Below are positions 1 to 7,320 of a stretch of DNA of 9,084 bases, piece by piece; position 1 is the first letter of the stretch; each line of letters starts with the position of its first letter. The notes under the pieces are model-generated. The model saw nothing but the letters and a program-made list of their open reading frames with translations. It had not been told where the DNA came from and did not search any database. This DNA is from Sphingobacterium thalpophilum (GTDB lineage Bacteria > Bacteroidota > Bacteroidia > Flavobacteriales > Flavobacteriaceae), in NCBI GenBank assembly GCA_943328865.2, contig CALQBR020000029.1, positions 1-9,084 on the forward strand, given 5' to 3'. The position numbers and the translations under genes are program-made.

Positions 1-561
1 AACGTAACCAATACGGTTGATTATCAAATAGGTAAAAACAACATGGAGTCCAAACGATTGTTGTTGAAATTAGAACGGTTCAGGGCTTTGCCAACTATTG
101 GGGCACAATTAAATTATGGTTACAATTCCTTTGCAAATCAGTTTACTTTTACCAATACCACCCAAAAATGGCACAGCTATTCTAATGCTGGGGTAAGTCT
201 GAGTTTGCCTATTTTTAGTAGCTTCAGAGATAAGGCAAGAACCCAACAAGCTAAAATTGCTTATGAGCAAGCTAGGACAAACCTTTCGGGAACAGAACAA
301 AAATTAAAGCTACAATACCAGCAAGCAAAAAGCGATTACGAATTTAGTATCGAACAATATGTGGCTTCAAAAAGCAATTTGAACCTATCGGAACGCATCG
401 AAAGAAAGCAGCAAATTAAATTCAAAGAAGGACTTTCTTCTAGTTTTAATTTTAACGAAGCGCAACGCCAATTGTATTCGGCCCAACAGAATTACTTACA
501 ATCCATGGTAAATATTATTACTAAAAAGGCCGCCTTAGAAAAAATAACTACTCAACAATAA
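1..561 (+). CDS. TolC-family outer-membrane efflux channel, C-terminal part (5' partial)
   Basis: Outer-membrane channel of a tripartite pump, which would carry substrates from the RND pump and adaptor across the outer membrane. The frame is open from the first base, so the ATG at 43 is probably internal and the true start lies upstream; 186 codons are present. The visible part has the second-half pattern of OEP/TolC proteins: a beta-strand stretch (GAQLNYGYNSF), the strand motif VSLSLPIFSSFRDKART, long Gln/Ala-rich helices with heptad character, then a KEGLSSSFNFNEAQRQLYSAQ segment matching the usual 'G.s..d...aq..l..aq' end helix. The stop is followed by only 19 bases before the adaptor gene, consistent with one operon. 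The family is clear from composition and context; the substrate cannot be told. Confidence 0.88.
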   Translation, partial: NVTNTVDYQIGKNNMESKRLLLKLERFRALPTIGAQLNYGYNSFANQFTFTNTTQKWHSYSNAGVSLSLPIFSSFRDKARTQQAKIAYEQARTNLSGTEQKLKLQYQQAKSDYEFSIEQYVASKSNLNLSERIERKQQIKFKEGLSSSFNFNEAQRQLYSAQQNYLQSMVNIITKKAALEKITTQQ

Positions 562-580
562 TCTCCAAAAAATAAAAAAA

Positions 581-1720
581 ATGAAAAGAATAATAGCATT
601 ACTAAGTATTTCAGCGCTTTTATTTTCTTGTTCTAAAAAAGACAATACGTTAAGCATTGACGAACTGGTTAAATCAAAAAACAGTAAGGTTTTAATAGAG
701 CGAAAAGCAGCTTTACAAGCCGATTTGACAAAAATTAATGAAGCACTTGAAAAATTTGAAGGAAAGAAAGAAGAAGCTCTAGTAGAAGTATTAACTCTAA
801 GCGATACCCTATTTAATCATTATCTTGAAATTCAAGGAAATGTAAATACCAAAGAAAACATATTAGTACAACCTGAATTTAGTGGTACATTAAGTACGCT
901 GACGGTTAAAGCGGGCGACCGCGTTGTTAAAGGACAAATACTAGCACGAGTAGACGACGCTGGGATTAGCCAACAATTAGCCAGTTTAGAAAATCAATAT
1001 GCTTTGGCAAAAACCACGTTTGAGCGTCAAAAAAATCTATGGGACAAAAAAATAGGTTCTGAAATTCAATTTCTTCAAGCACAAGCCCAAATGGTTTCTG
1101 CTCAAAAAGGAGTGGCGCAGATCAAAGCCCAATTGGCAAAAACAGTGATTCGTGCTCCGTTTTCTGGAACAATTGACGAAGTTTTCGTAGAAAAAGGACA
1201 AGTCGTTGCGCCTAGTATGCAAGGTTTGATGCGAATTGTAAACTTAGGAAACATGTATGTTTCGACTACGGTACCTGAAACGTATATTGGTAAACTAAAA
1301 CAAGGTATTGAAGTGGATGTTTTTTTAGCTTCTTTAGGCAAAACCTATAAAGGGAAGGTGCGTCAAATTGGGAATTTCATCAATCCCAACAACCGAAGCT
1401 TTGGCATCGAAGTGAGTGTTCCCAATCCAGAGAATTTATTGCGTCCCAACCAAGTAGCCAAACTTAAAATCATTGACTATATTAATAAGAAAGCTATTGT
1501 GGTGCCTACTAATGTAATTCAGGAAGATGCTGAAGGGAATAAATTTGTTTTCACTGCCGTGAATGCTACTGAAAATACCGCGACCGCTAAAAAAACAATA
1601 GTAAAAATAGGACAATCTTCTGATAATGTAACTGAAATTGTAAGCGGACTATCGGCCAAAGACAAAATTGTTACCGAAGGTGCCAATACCATTTCGGATG
1701 GGATGCAATTGAATTTTTAA
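581..1720 (+). CDS. RND efflux periplasmic adaptor (membrane fusion protein), lipoprotein
   Basis: Periplasmic adaptor (HlyD/AcrA type) that bridges the RND pump and the TolC-like channel. The 379-residue protein starts with a lipoprotein signal ending LLFSC, with Cys17 as lipidation site. A charged helical stretch (about residues 28-75) precedes the core and may be a short coiled coil. The first lipoyl half is at about 101-125 (SGTLSTLTVKAGDRVVKGQ), an alpha-hairpin runs from about 128 to 186, and the second lipoyl half starts at 188 with TVIRAPFSGTID and continues to VEKGQVV. A beta-barrel (about 222-300) and a membrane-proximal domain to the C-terminus follow. The ATG is chosen because it gives the complete signal peptide; the leader is A-rich, as usual in Bacteroidota. 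It lies 19 bases after the channel gene and 78 before the pump gene. Confidence 0.93.
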   Translation: MKRIIALLSISALLFSCSKKDNTLSIDELVKSKNSKVLIERKAALQADLTKINEALEKFEGKKEEALVEVLTLSDTLFNHYLEIQGNVNTKENILVQPEFSGTLSTLTVKAGDRVVKGQILARVDDAGISQQLASLENQYALAKTTFERQKNLWDKKIGSEIQFLQAQAQMVSAQKGVAQIKAQLAKTVIRAPFSGTIDEVFVEKGQVVAPSMQGLMRIVNLGNMYVSTTVPETYIGKLKQGIEVDVFLASLGKTYKGKVRQIGNFINPNNRSFGIEVSVPNPENLLRPNQVAKLKIIDYINKKAIVVPTNVIQEDAEGNKFVFTAVNATENTATAKKTIVKIGQSSDNVTEIVSGLSAKDKIVTEGANTISDGMQLNF

Positions 1721-1747
1721 GTGCTCCGAACTTTTAAGGCATCCATT

Positions 1748-1759
1748 AATCTATAGATT
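1748..1759. other. 12-bp perfect palindrome in the adaptor-pump gap
   Basis: AATCTATAGATT is a perfect inverted repeat in the 78-base gap between the adaptor and pump genes, about 40 bases before the pump start. It could be a small operator or an RNA feature between the two cistrons. AT-rich palindromes of this length arise by chance, and no second half-site or clear flavobacterial -7 element (TAnnTTTG) was seen beside it. Confidence 0.2.
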
Positions 1760-1798
1760 GTTTCAACGAATCATTAAAAAATATAATTACTCCTAAAT

Positions 1799-4700
1799 AT
1801 GAGTCATCAAAAAAAAGAATTCGGACTATCGAGTTGGGCTGTTGACAATCGGGTAACGGTTTACATCCTAACATTTATTATCGTAGTGGCGGGTTTGGTT
1901 GCCTATATCACCATGCCTCGAGAGGATTTCCCAGAAATTATCGAAAATAAAGTTTATATCTCGTCTATATTCCCTGGTAATTCGGCTGAGGATGTAGAGA
2001 AATTGGTTACCAAGCCCTTAGAAAAAGAAATCAAAAATATCAGCGGGGTGACTAAAGTGACCTCTAGTTCGTTCCAAGATTACGGGATGATTATCGCTGA
2101 GTTTGACGACAAAGTAACGGTAGAGCAGGCTAAAGTTAAGATAAAAGACAAGGTAGACAATGCCAAAGCAAGCACTGACTGGCCTAATTTGGATAATGGA
2201 AGTAAAGTAGAACCGAATGTTTTTGAGTTGAACATTTCGGAAGAAGTACCTATTCTAAACATCAATCTAAAAGGGAATTACACCACCCAACAGTTAAAAA
2301 AATATGGTGAATTACTTCAAGACGATATCGAAGAAATTTCGGAAGTAAAAAAAGTAGATATTCTTGGGGTAGATGACAAAGAAGTAGAGATCGCCGTAGA
2401 TATCTTTAAAATGACGGCGGCTCAAGTGACATTTGACGAAATCCAAAATGCGATTAAGTATGAGAACATGACGCTTTCGGGCGGGAATCTTATCTCGCAA
2501 GGATCTAGAAATAATATCCGAATTGTAGGAGAAATTAAGGATCCTAAAGAGTTAGAAAACGTTATCGTAAAATCTTTTGGAGGAACAGTTTACTTAAAAA
2601 ACATTGCCAAAGTAAGCTTTAAGGAAAAAGAAAAAACGACTTATGCTCGTGAAAAGGGTAGAGAAGTGGTTATGCTTAACGTAAAGAAACGCTCTGGGCA
2701 AAATATGATTTCGGCTATCGAGCAGGTTAAGGAAAAAATAAAAGTCGCTCAAGAAACGTATTTGCCTAAAAACCTAAGGGTTGATTTAACCAATGACCAA
2801 TCATCACGGGTGGAACACCAGGTAGATGAGCTATCGAATCATATTATTTTTGGGATTATCTTGGTAATGATTGTGTTGATGTTTACCATGGGATTACGTA
2901 ATTCGCTATTCGTTGGCGCAGCCATTCCTTTATCGATGATGATTGCCTTTGCTCTGCTTTCTGCTATGGGGGTTACCTTAAATACGATGGTCCTTTTCGG
3001 ATTGGTCATGGGCTTAGGGATGTTGGTCGATGATGGAATCGTAGTGGTAGACAATGTTTTTGCCAATATGAAAAAAGGATTGTCTCGCATTCAAGCCTCC
3101 AAAATTGGTATTGGAGAAATTGCTTGGCCTGTAATATCCTCAACAGCAACCACTTTAATGGCTTTTTTGCCTTTTGCCTTATGGCCAGGAACGATGGGTA
3201 AATTCATGATGTATTTCCCAATGACCTTAACCGTTACCCTTGGCGCCTCTTTATTTGTTGCGATGGTAATCAATGCTGCGATGACTGGTGGTTCTATGGA
3301 TATTGAAGATAAGAATATTAAAAAGAAAAGTTTAAAATTCTACACCCTGTTGTTTTTGGTTTTAGGATTGCTTTTTGCGATTCCAGGTTACACCACCGAT
3401 AGTAAATTCTTTCGCGGTATTGGACACCTTTTATTGTTCTCCATCTTTTTTATGTGGGCTTATTATTGGAAGATTTTCCAGTGGACTCAAGATTTTCAAC
3501 ATAGCTTTTTTCCAAGAATGGAAGAGCGATACAAACTGTTTTTAGCAAAAATACTAACGGGTAGAAAAGCATGGTATGCGCTTATCGGAATTATCGGAAT
3601 GTTGTTTCTTTCTTTTGTTTTAGTAGGGGTGTTTCCAAGAAAAGTATTGTTTTTTCCAGATAATATACCCAATCAAGTCATTGCTTATATTGAATATCCA
3701 CAAGGAACGGCAATAGAAAAGACGAATAAAGCAACCTTTTTTGTAGAAAAACAGGTAATTAAGATATTAGGAAAATATGTTGATCCCAAAACCGATGAAA
3801 ATTTCTTAGCGGAGTCTATCGTTTCCCAAGTAGGGGTAGGGGCTGGAAATCCAAACGTTGATGCAGGTTCGGCTTCTGAAACGCCATACAAAGGAAAGGT
3901 AACGGTCAATTTTTCAGAGTTCAAATTTCGCCAAGGCATTAACACCTCTGATGTTCTGGAAGAAATCCGTGCTAAAGTAAAAGGAATCGCCGGAGCCACT
4001 GTTACGGTAGAGAAAGATGCCAACGGACCTCCTGCCGGTTATCCGATTAGTATTCAATTAACAGGTACCGACTATGAGTTAATGCTCAAGGAGTCTGATA
4101 GAATGATCGCTTATATCAATTCTAAAAACATTCCAGGAATTGAGAAATTAAGCGTGGATATCAACAAGGAAAGTCCAGAGCTAGAGGTAAAAGTGGATCG
4201 TGTAAATGCTGGAAGTATGGGTATTTCTACGGGGCAATTAGGCTTTAACCTGCGTCGATCGGTGTATGGTCAGGAGATTTCTACTTACAAAGAAGGCGAT
4301 GACGATTACAATATTGTAATGCGAATGCAAGATGACCAACGAAAAAATGAGAATATTCTGTTTAATCAGTCTTTAACATTTAGAAATCAAAGCAATGGGC
4401 AGGTTATGCAAGTGCCTATTTCTGCCATTTCGAAAACGGAAAAAACGCATACTTATAATCAAATCAAGCGTAAGAATCACAAGCGTATTATGACCGTGTA
4501 TTCCAATGTGCTCACGGGATACAATGGGGATGAAATCACTACGCAAATTAAAACAGAACTGAAAAATTACGAAATGCCAAAAGAGCTAACGTATTCTTTT
4601 TCAGGGGTTCAGGAGGAGCAAGGTAAAAACCAAAGTTTCTTATTATATGCGCTATTCTTAGCCTTGGCCGGGATTACCATCATTATTGTACTTCAATTCA

Positions 4701-5266
4701 ATTCCGTTTCAAAAACGATAGTCATTATGTTTACCGTTTTGTTAAGTTTCAGTGGGGTGTTTTATGGTTATGTCATTGCCAATATGAATTTCGTCATCTT
4801 AATGACCATGATGGGAATTATTTCGCTTGCTGGGGTGGTCGTGAAAAATGGAATTGTATTGATGGACTTCTTTGTCCTATTGATGGATCAAAAAGTATCC
4901 GACAATCATTTAGAAAGCCACGATGACTTGTCATTAGAAGAAATTAAAGAAGTCATTATTGAAAGTGGAAAATCAAGACTCCGTCCAGTATTGTTAACGG
5001 CACTAACCGCGATTTTAGGATTAATTCCATTGGCGATTGGGTTGAATTTTGATTTCTTTACACTAGTAACGGATTTAAATCCGCACTTTTTTATGGGTGG
5101 AGATAATGTAGTTTTCTGGGGGCCGTTGGCTTGGACGATCATCTTCGGACTCACCTATGCTACGGTTTTAACCTTGGTGATGGTACCCGTGATGTTCTAT
5201 TTAGTAAAACGATTAAAATATGCCCTTAGAGACCGACGCGCCAAAAGAGCTTTGGCTGATTCGTAA
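1799..5266 (+). CDS. RND-family efflux pump permease (AcrB/HAE1-like)
   Basis: Inner-membrane proton-driven exporter of the ACR_tran family, 1155 residues against the usual 1030-1060. TM1 is at about 19-38, followed by the family's porter-domain start (MPREDFPEI, then FPGNSAEDVE). TM4 carries the proton-relay pair Asp411-Asp412 in LVDDGIVVVDNV, and TM10 carries Lys1016 in GVVVKNGIVLMDF; these match AcrB D407/D408 and K940. The DD pair argues for the drug/amphiphile type rather than CusA-like heavy-metal pumps. TM7 starts near 592 and the second porter domain follows PRKVLFFPD. An extra hydrophobic hairpin at about 514-557, between TM6 and TM7, accounts for part of the added length. The gene ends 21 bases before the lipoprotein gene. 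Family assignment is secure; the substrate is unknown. Confidence 0.96.
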   Translation: MSHQKKEFGLSSWAVDNRVTVYILTFIIVVAGLVAYITMPREDFPEIIENKVYISSIFPGNSAEDVEKLVTKPLEKEIKNISGVTKVTSSSFQDYGMIIAEFDDKVTVEQAKVKIKDKVDNAKASTDWPNLDNGSKVEPNVFELNISEEVPILNINLKGNYTTQQLKKYGELLQDDIEEISEVKKVDILGVDDKEVEIAVDIFKMTAAQVTFDEIQNAIKYENMTLSGGNLISQGSRNNIRIVGEIKDPKELENVIVKSFGGTVYLKNIAKVSFKEKEKTTYAREKGREVVMLNVKKRSGQNMISAIEQVKEKIKVAQETYLPKNLRVDLTNDQSSRVEHQVDELSNHIIFGIILVMIVLMFTMGLRNSLFVGAAIPLSMMIAFALLSAMGVTLNTMVLFGLVMGLGMLVDDGIVVVDNVFANMKKGLSRIQASKIGIGEIAWPVISSTATTLMAFLPFALWPGTMGKFMMYFPMTLTVTLGASLFVAMVINAAMTGGSMDIEDKNIKKKSLKFYTLLFLVLGLLFAIPGYTTDSKFFRGIGHLLLFSIFFMWAYYWKIFQWTQDFQHSFFPRMEERYKLFLAKILTGRKAWYALIGIIGMLFLSFVLVGVFPRKVLFFPDNIPNQVIAYIEYPQGTAIEKTNKATFFVEKQVIKILGKYVDPKTDENFLAESIVSQVGVGAGNPNVDAGSASETPYKGKVTVNFSEFKFRQGINTSDVLEEIRAKVKGIAGATVTVEKDANGPPAGYPISIQLTGTDYELMLKESDRMIAYINSKNIPGIEKLSVDINKESPELEVKVDRVNAGSMGISTGQLGFNLRRSVYGQEISTYKEGDDDYNIVMRMQDDQRKNENILFNQSLTFRNQSNGQVMQVPISAISKTEKTHTYNQIKRKNHKRIMTVYSNVLTGYNGDEITTQIKTELKNYEMPKELTYSFSGVQEEQGKNQSFLLYALFLALAGITIIIVLQFNSVSKTIVIMFTVLLSFSGVFYGYVIANMNFVILMTMMGIISLAGVVVKNGIVLMDFFVLLMDQKVSDNHLESHDDLSLEEIKEVIIESGKSRLRPVLLTALTAILGLIPLAIGLNFDFFTLVTDLNPHFFMGGDNVVFWGPLAWTIIFGLTYATVLTLVMVPVMFYLVKRLKYALRDRRAKRALADS

Positions 5267-5287
5267 CCAAATCAAAACAGTTTAAAA

Positions 5288-5779
5288 ATGAGTAACAAAA
5301 CCTTAATTAGCCTCTTCTTAGTCGTTTCTTCAATGTTGATTTCTTGCAAAAAAGAACTTGAACCGCAAGAAAGTTCCTCAAGTGTAGCACCTGCTGCTGA
5401 AACGAATAGTCCTGCTGCGATCAATACAATGCCTTCGTCAATGCAACAAAACAGTACAGGGGCTAATCCAGCTTTGCCTGCAAAAACCATATCGGCAACT
5501 ATAGCAGAAGGGATGAACCCCCCTCACGGACAACCAAACCATCGATGTGATATTTCGGTGGGGGCACCTTTGAATGCGCCACCCGGAAAAACACAGGCAG
5601 CACCATCAAAAAGTGCTCCTATGTCAGTGACTGATGGATCAAAAACTACTTATACTACATCTGAAGTTCCTGTAGTAATAAACAATACCCCTTCGACAAC
5701 TGCCCAAGGGATGAATCCCCCTCACGGACAAGAGGGACACCGATGCGAGGTAGCCGTTGGTGCGGCTTTGCCAAAATAA
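5288..5779 (+). CDS. Small lipoprotein with two GMNPPHGQ..HRC motifs
   Basis: Uncharacterised 163-residue lipoprotein. The signal peptide ends MLISC, with Cys20 as lipidation site, followed by a low-complexity Ser/Pro/Ala/Asn-rich linker. Two copies of one motif are present, at about residues 75-96 and 141-162: GMNPPHGQ, two variable residues, HRC, an acidic residue, then a VGA core. The only His residues (80, 85, 146, 151) and the only Cys besides Cys20 (87, 153) lie in these motifs, the second of which is the very C-terminus. I recall this motif from small Bacteroidota proteins without assigned function. The His/Cys pattern suggests a metal, heme or redox site, which is inference. It is the last gene of the pump operon, 21 bases after the permease and just before a strong terminator, so it is probably co-expressed with the pump. 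Confidence 0.87.
   Translation: MSNKTLISLFLVVSSMLISCKKELEPQESSSSVAPAAETNSPAAINTMPSSMQQNSTGANPALPAKTISATIAEGMNPPHGQPNHRCDISVGAPLNAPPGKTQAAPSKSAPMSVTDGSKTTYTTSEVPVVINNTPSTTAQGMNPPHGQEGHRCEVAVGAALPK
5510..5776 (+). repeat. Two direct copies of the GMNPPHGQ motif-coding segment
   Basis: Copies begin at 5510 and 5708, 198 bases apart. Both encode GMNPPHGQ, then xxHRC and an acidic residue, then a VGA-containing end. The first about 24 bases of each copy differ at a single position and the rest is more diverged, so this is an internal duplication under protein-level constraint rather than a fresh one. Confidence 0.8.
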
Positions 5780-5800
5780 ATACTAAATTCTTGTTAAAAC

Positions 5801-5834
5801 AAAAAAGCAATTGCGATACGCAATTGCTTTTTTT
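5801..5834 (+). terminator. Strong intrinsic terminator of the efflux operon
   Basis: A perfect 15-bp inverted repeat (AAAAAAGCAATTGCG at 5801-5815, its complement at 5819-5833) surrounds a three-base ATA loop and runs into seven T residues. It starts 21 bases after the lipoprotein stop. The A-tract on the left arm means it could also terminate transcription from the opposite strand. Confidence 0.93.
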
Positions 5835-5837
5835 ATT

Positions 5838-5860
5838 TGGTGGAGATATATTTATTCGAA
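5838..5860 (-). other. tRNA-3'-end-like fragment (possible old attachment site)
   Basis: Read on the - strand, this stretch is TTCGAAT, then exactly 12 bases, then A and CCA. That is the spacing from the T-loop to the discriminator base and CCA end of a tRNA. The acceptor-like bases are TATCTCC. No matching 5' half, D-arm or anticodon arm is found upstream on the - strand, and the bases flanking the T-loop do not pair as a T-stem. It is therefore at most a decayed 3' fragment, such as one left by integration at a tRNA gene, or a coincidence. Confidence 0.25.
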
Positions 5861-5910
5861 TTTATTAGGGTATTTAGCAATAAAGTAATTATTACAAGTC
5901 TTTTAGATTT

Positions 5911-6143
5911 AAACAATCTGTGCAAATACAAATAGGGTTCATATATAATGATTATTTTAGTCGCTTTATTGTAGGTTGGGGATTAAGCAATTCATTAGAT
6001 AGCTTCCCATTTATTCAGCTAAAAAATGGAATAGGTGGTATAAAGATATCGAGGTATTATAGGATTAGCTATTTAGGTATGATAAAATCACTTGTAATTT
6101 ATAAAGAACTTTAAAAAATATAAATATTGCTAATGCTAATTGA
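5911..6143 (+). pseudogene. Decayed IS3-family transposase (OrfB) relic
   Basis: Fragments of an IS3-type DDE integrase in two frames. A short open frame beginning at a GTG (5920) encodes GFIY directly followed by NDYFSRFIVGWGLSNSLDS, matching the family segment 'GF.YL.A.ID.YSR.IVGW.LSNSLD' with about four codons lost. A jump to GIKIS follows, matching the later 'GIKIS.DGKGR' segment, so the region with the second catalytic Asp is missing. After a frame change near 6080, the frame reads DKITCNL, a stop (6102-6104), then RTLKNINI, matching 'DN....R..RTLKYENI'. All expected catalytic acidic residues are lost, so it cannot work. The 64-codon frame is not a gene in its own right. It fills most of the otherwise empty gap between the operon terminator and the next gene. 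Confidence 0.62.
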
Positions 6144-6148
6144 TTATT

Positions 6149-7252
6149 ATGAATAATACAAAATATGATGCTATATGGATTCCTGGGTCTTTTTTCGAAA
6201 AAGGACATTGGAAATTAACCCCAAAAACAGGGGATAGTGGGTTTGGGGCTTTAATTGCTTTAATTATAATAATTTTGGTAACATGTATAATTATTCTTAT
6301 TTCACCATTGATAATAAGTATAATAGGTTTTTCGATAATAAAAGGGAAAAGATACTATGCTAGTATATTTTCCCTTATAGCTTTAATGTATTTGTACATT
6401 GATTACGAAAAACAATGGATAACGTCTTTTATAATATTTGGAACCAAACAAGAAAACTTTACAAATGGTATATTAGGAGTTAAATATGCGCCACATTTTT
6501 TTATAATTAATAGTGTTGCATTAGGTATTTCAATATATTTTATTGTAAGCTCATATTTTATTAACTTAAAAAAATCAAATGACAATTTAAATCATATTGA
6601 GCACGATAAAAATATAATTTCGATTATTATTGGAATTATTTTTGGACTTTCAAGTTTCTTTATCTTAAATAATTCCTATGTAGGAATTAATGATAAATCA
6701 AAAGAAATTAATATCGATTCAACTTATGTTTCTCCATCTCCTCAAGTATATCCAGAAGAAAATTACCAGTCAAGTTATGTAGATTCAACAAGTAATACAA
6801 ACGATTCCCTCCAAACAACAAATATAGATTTTGAAAAATATCAGATTGGTCAAGATTTAAATGGTGGAATTGTATTTCAATTAAATGATGAGCAAACACA
6901 TGGATTAATTTTTTATGATAGTGGAAACTTATTAGGAATTGTAGACGCTAAGAATTGGATAACAGAAAAAAATATTAGATTTGCAAGTATAGATGAATTA
7001 TCAACAATCGTTAATAATCATGAAGTTTTTAAAGATAAATGTTGTTATTGGTCTTCTGAATTTGCATATGACATTGAGGAAAAACAGAAATATAAAATCT
7101 ACTGTCAAACTGTGAAAAGCAATGATAGAGAGGTGTCTATTGAAGAAAATGACTTTATTAAGTGTTATAATTTATATTATAAAACAATAATATTAATCCA
7201 AAGTGATTGTAATTCTTATCAATGTCAAACAATTGGTGTTGCAAGTTTTTAA
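6149..7252 (+). CDS. Four-TM membrane protein with C-terminal DUF1566-like domain
   Basis: Uncharacterised 367-residue membrane protein. Hydrophobic segments lie at about 34-64 (long, perhaps two short helices), 70-84, 117-139 and 156-173. A Ser/Asn/Thr/Pro-rich linker (about 176-228) follows, then a soluble domain from about 233: IGQDLNGGIVFQLNDEQTHG, with NW at 269-270, ASIDELSTIV at 279-288 and YWSSEF at 300-305. The order 'GGIVF..., HGLI, W, S..EL, YWSS' is that of DUF1566/Lcl-like domains, a C-type-lectin-like fold often found on bacterial surface proteins. This copy is diverged. It has Cys at 298, 299, 319, 339, 354 and 359. I chose the ATG at 6149 over a TTG nine bases upstream. Frequent ATA codons and high AT set it apart from the efflux genes and suggest acquired DNA. 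Function unknown. Confidence 0.75.
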   Translation: MNNTKYDAIWIPGSFFEKGHWKLTPKTGDSGFGALIALIIIILVTCIIILISPLIISIIGFSIIKGKRYYASIFSLIALMYLYIDYEKQWITSFIIFGTKQENFTNGILGVKYAPHFFIINSVALGISIYFIVSSYFINLKKSNDNLNHIEHDKNIISIIIGIIFGLSSFFILNNSYVGINDKSKEINIDSTYVSPSPQVYPEENYQSSYVDSTSNTNDSLQTTNIDFEKYQIGQDLNGGIVFQLNDEQTHGLIFYDSGNLLGIVDAKNWITEKNIRFASIDELSTIVNNHEVFKDKCCYWSSEFAYDIEEKQKYKIYCQTVKSNDREVSIEENDFIKCYNLYYKTIILIQSDCNSYQCQTIGVASF

Positions 7253-7280
7253 TGAAACTATCCCACAAAGTGTGTAAGTT
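7253..7280 (-). mobile_element. Terminal-inverted-repeat-like end of an IS256-family element
   Basis: The + strand reads ACTATCCCACAAAGTGTG just after the stop of the DUF1566-like gene. Its complement lies beyond the transposase C-terminus, where the right end of an IS256-type element should sit, and it resembles the tips of such elements (recalled, not searched). The opposite end is absent, so the element is truncated and no target duplication can be defined. Confidence 0.5.
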
Positions 7281-7291
7281 AAAAAGTCAAT

Positions 7292-7320
7292 GCTTAGATT
7301 TTATAATCTGAGCCTTTTTT
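7292..7320 (+). terminator. Probable intrinsic terminator after the DUF1566-like gene
   Basis: GCTTAGATT (7292-7300) pairs with AATCTGAGC (7305-7313) as a 9-bp stem with one G-U wobble and a TTAT loop, followed by CC-flanked T6 (7315-7320). It lies about 40 bases after the DUF1566-like stop and overlaps the last codons of the IS256 relic. It may originally have shielded the element, and now probably ends the upstream + strand transcript. Confidence 0.55.

Noticed and set aside
5272..5490. 72-codon - strand frame over the lipoprotein start
   Set aside because: The + strand frame has a clean lipoprotein signal, motif repeats and operon context; the reverse frame has none of these.
5838..5915. 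A complete tRNA gene on the - strand
   Set aside because: Only the T-loop-to-CCA spacing fits; there is no acceptor 5' strand, D-arm, anticodon stem or paired T-stem.
6140..6148. TTG start nine bases upstream of the DUF1566-like gene's ATG
   Set aside because: The ATG at 6149 is the stronger start and nothing favours the three-residue extension.
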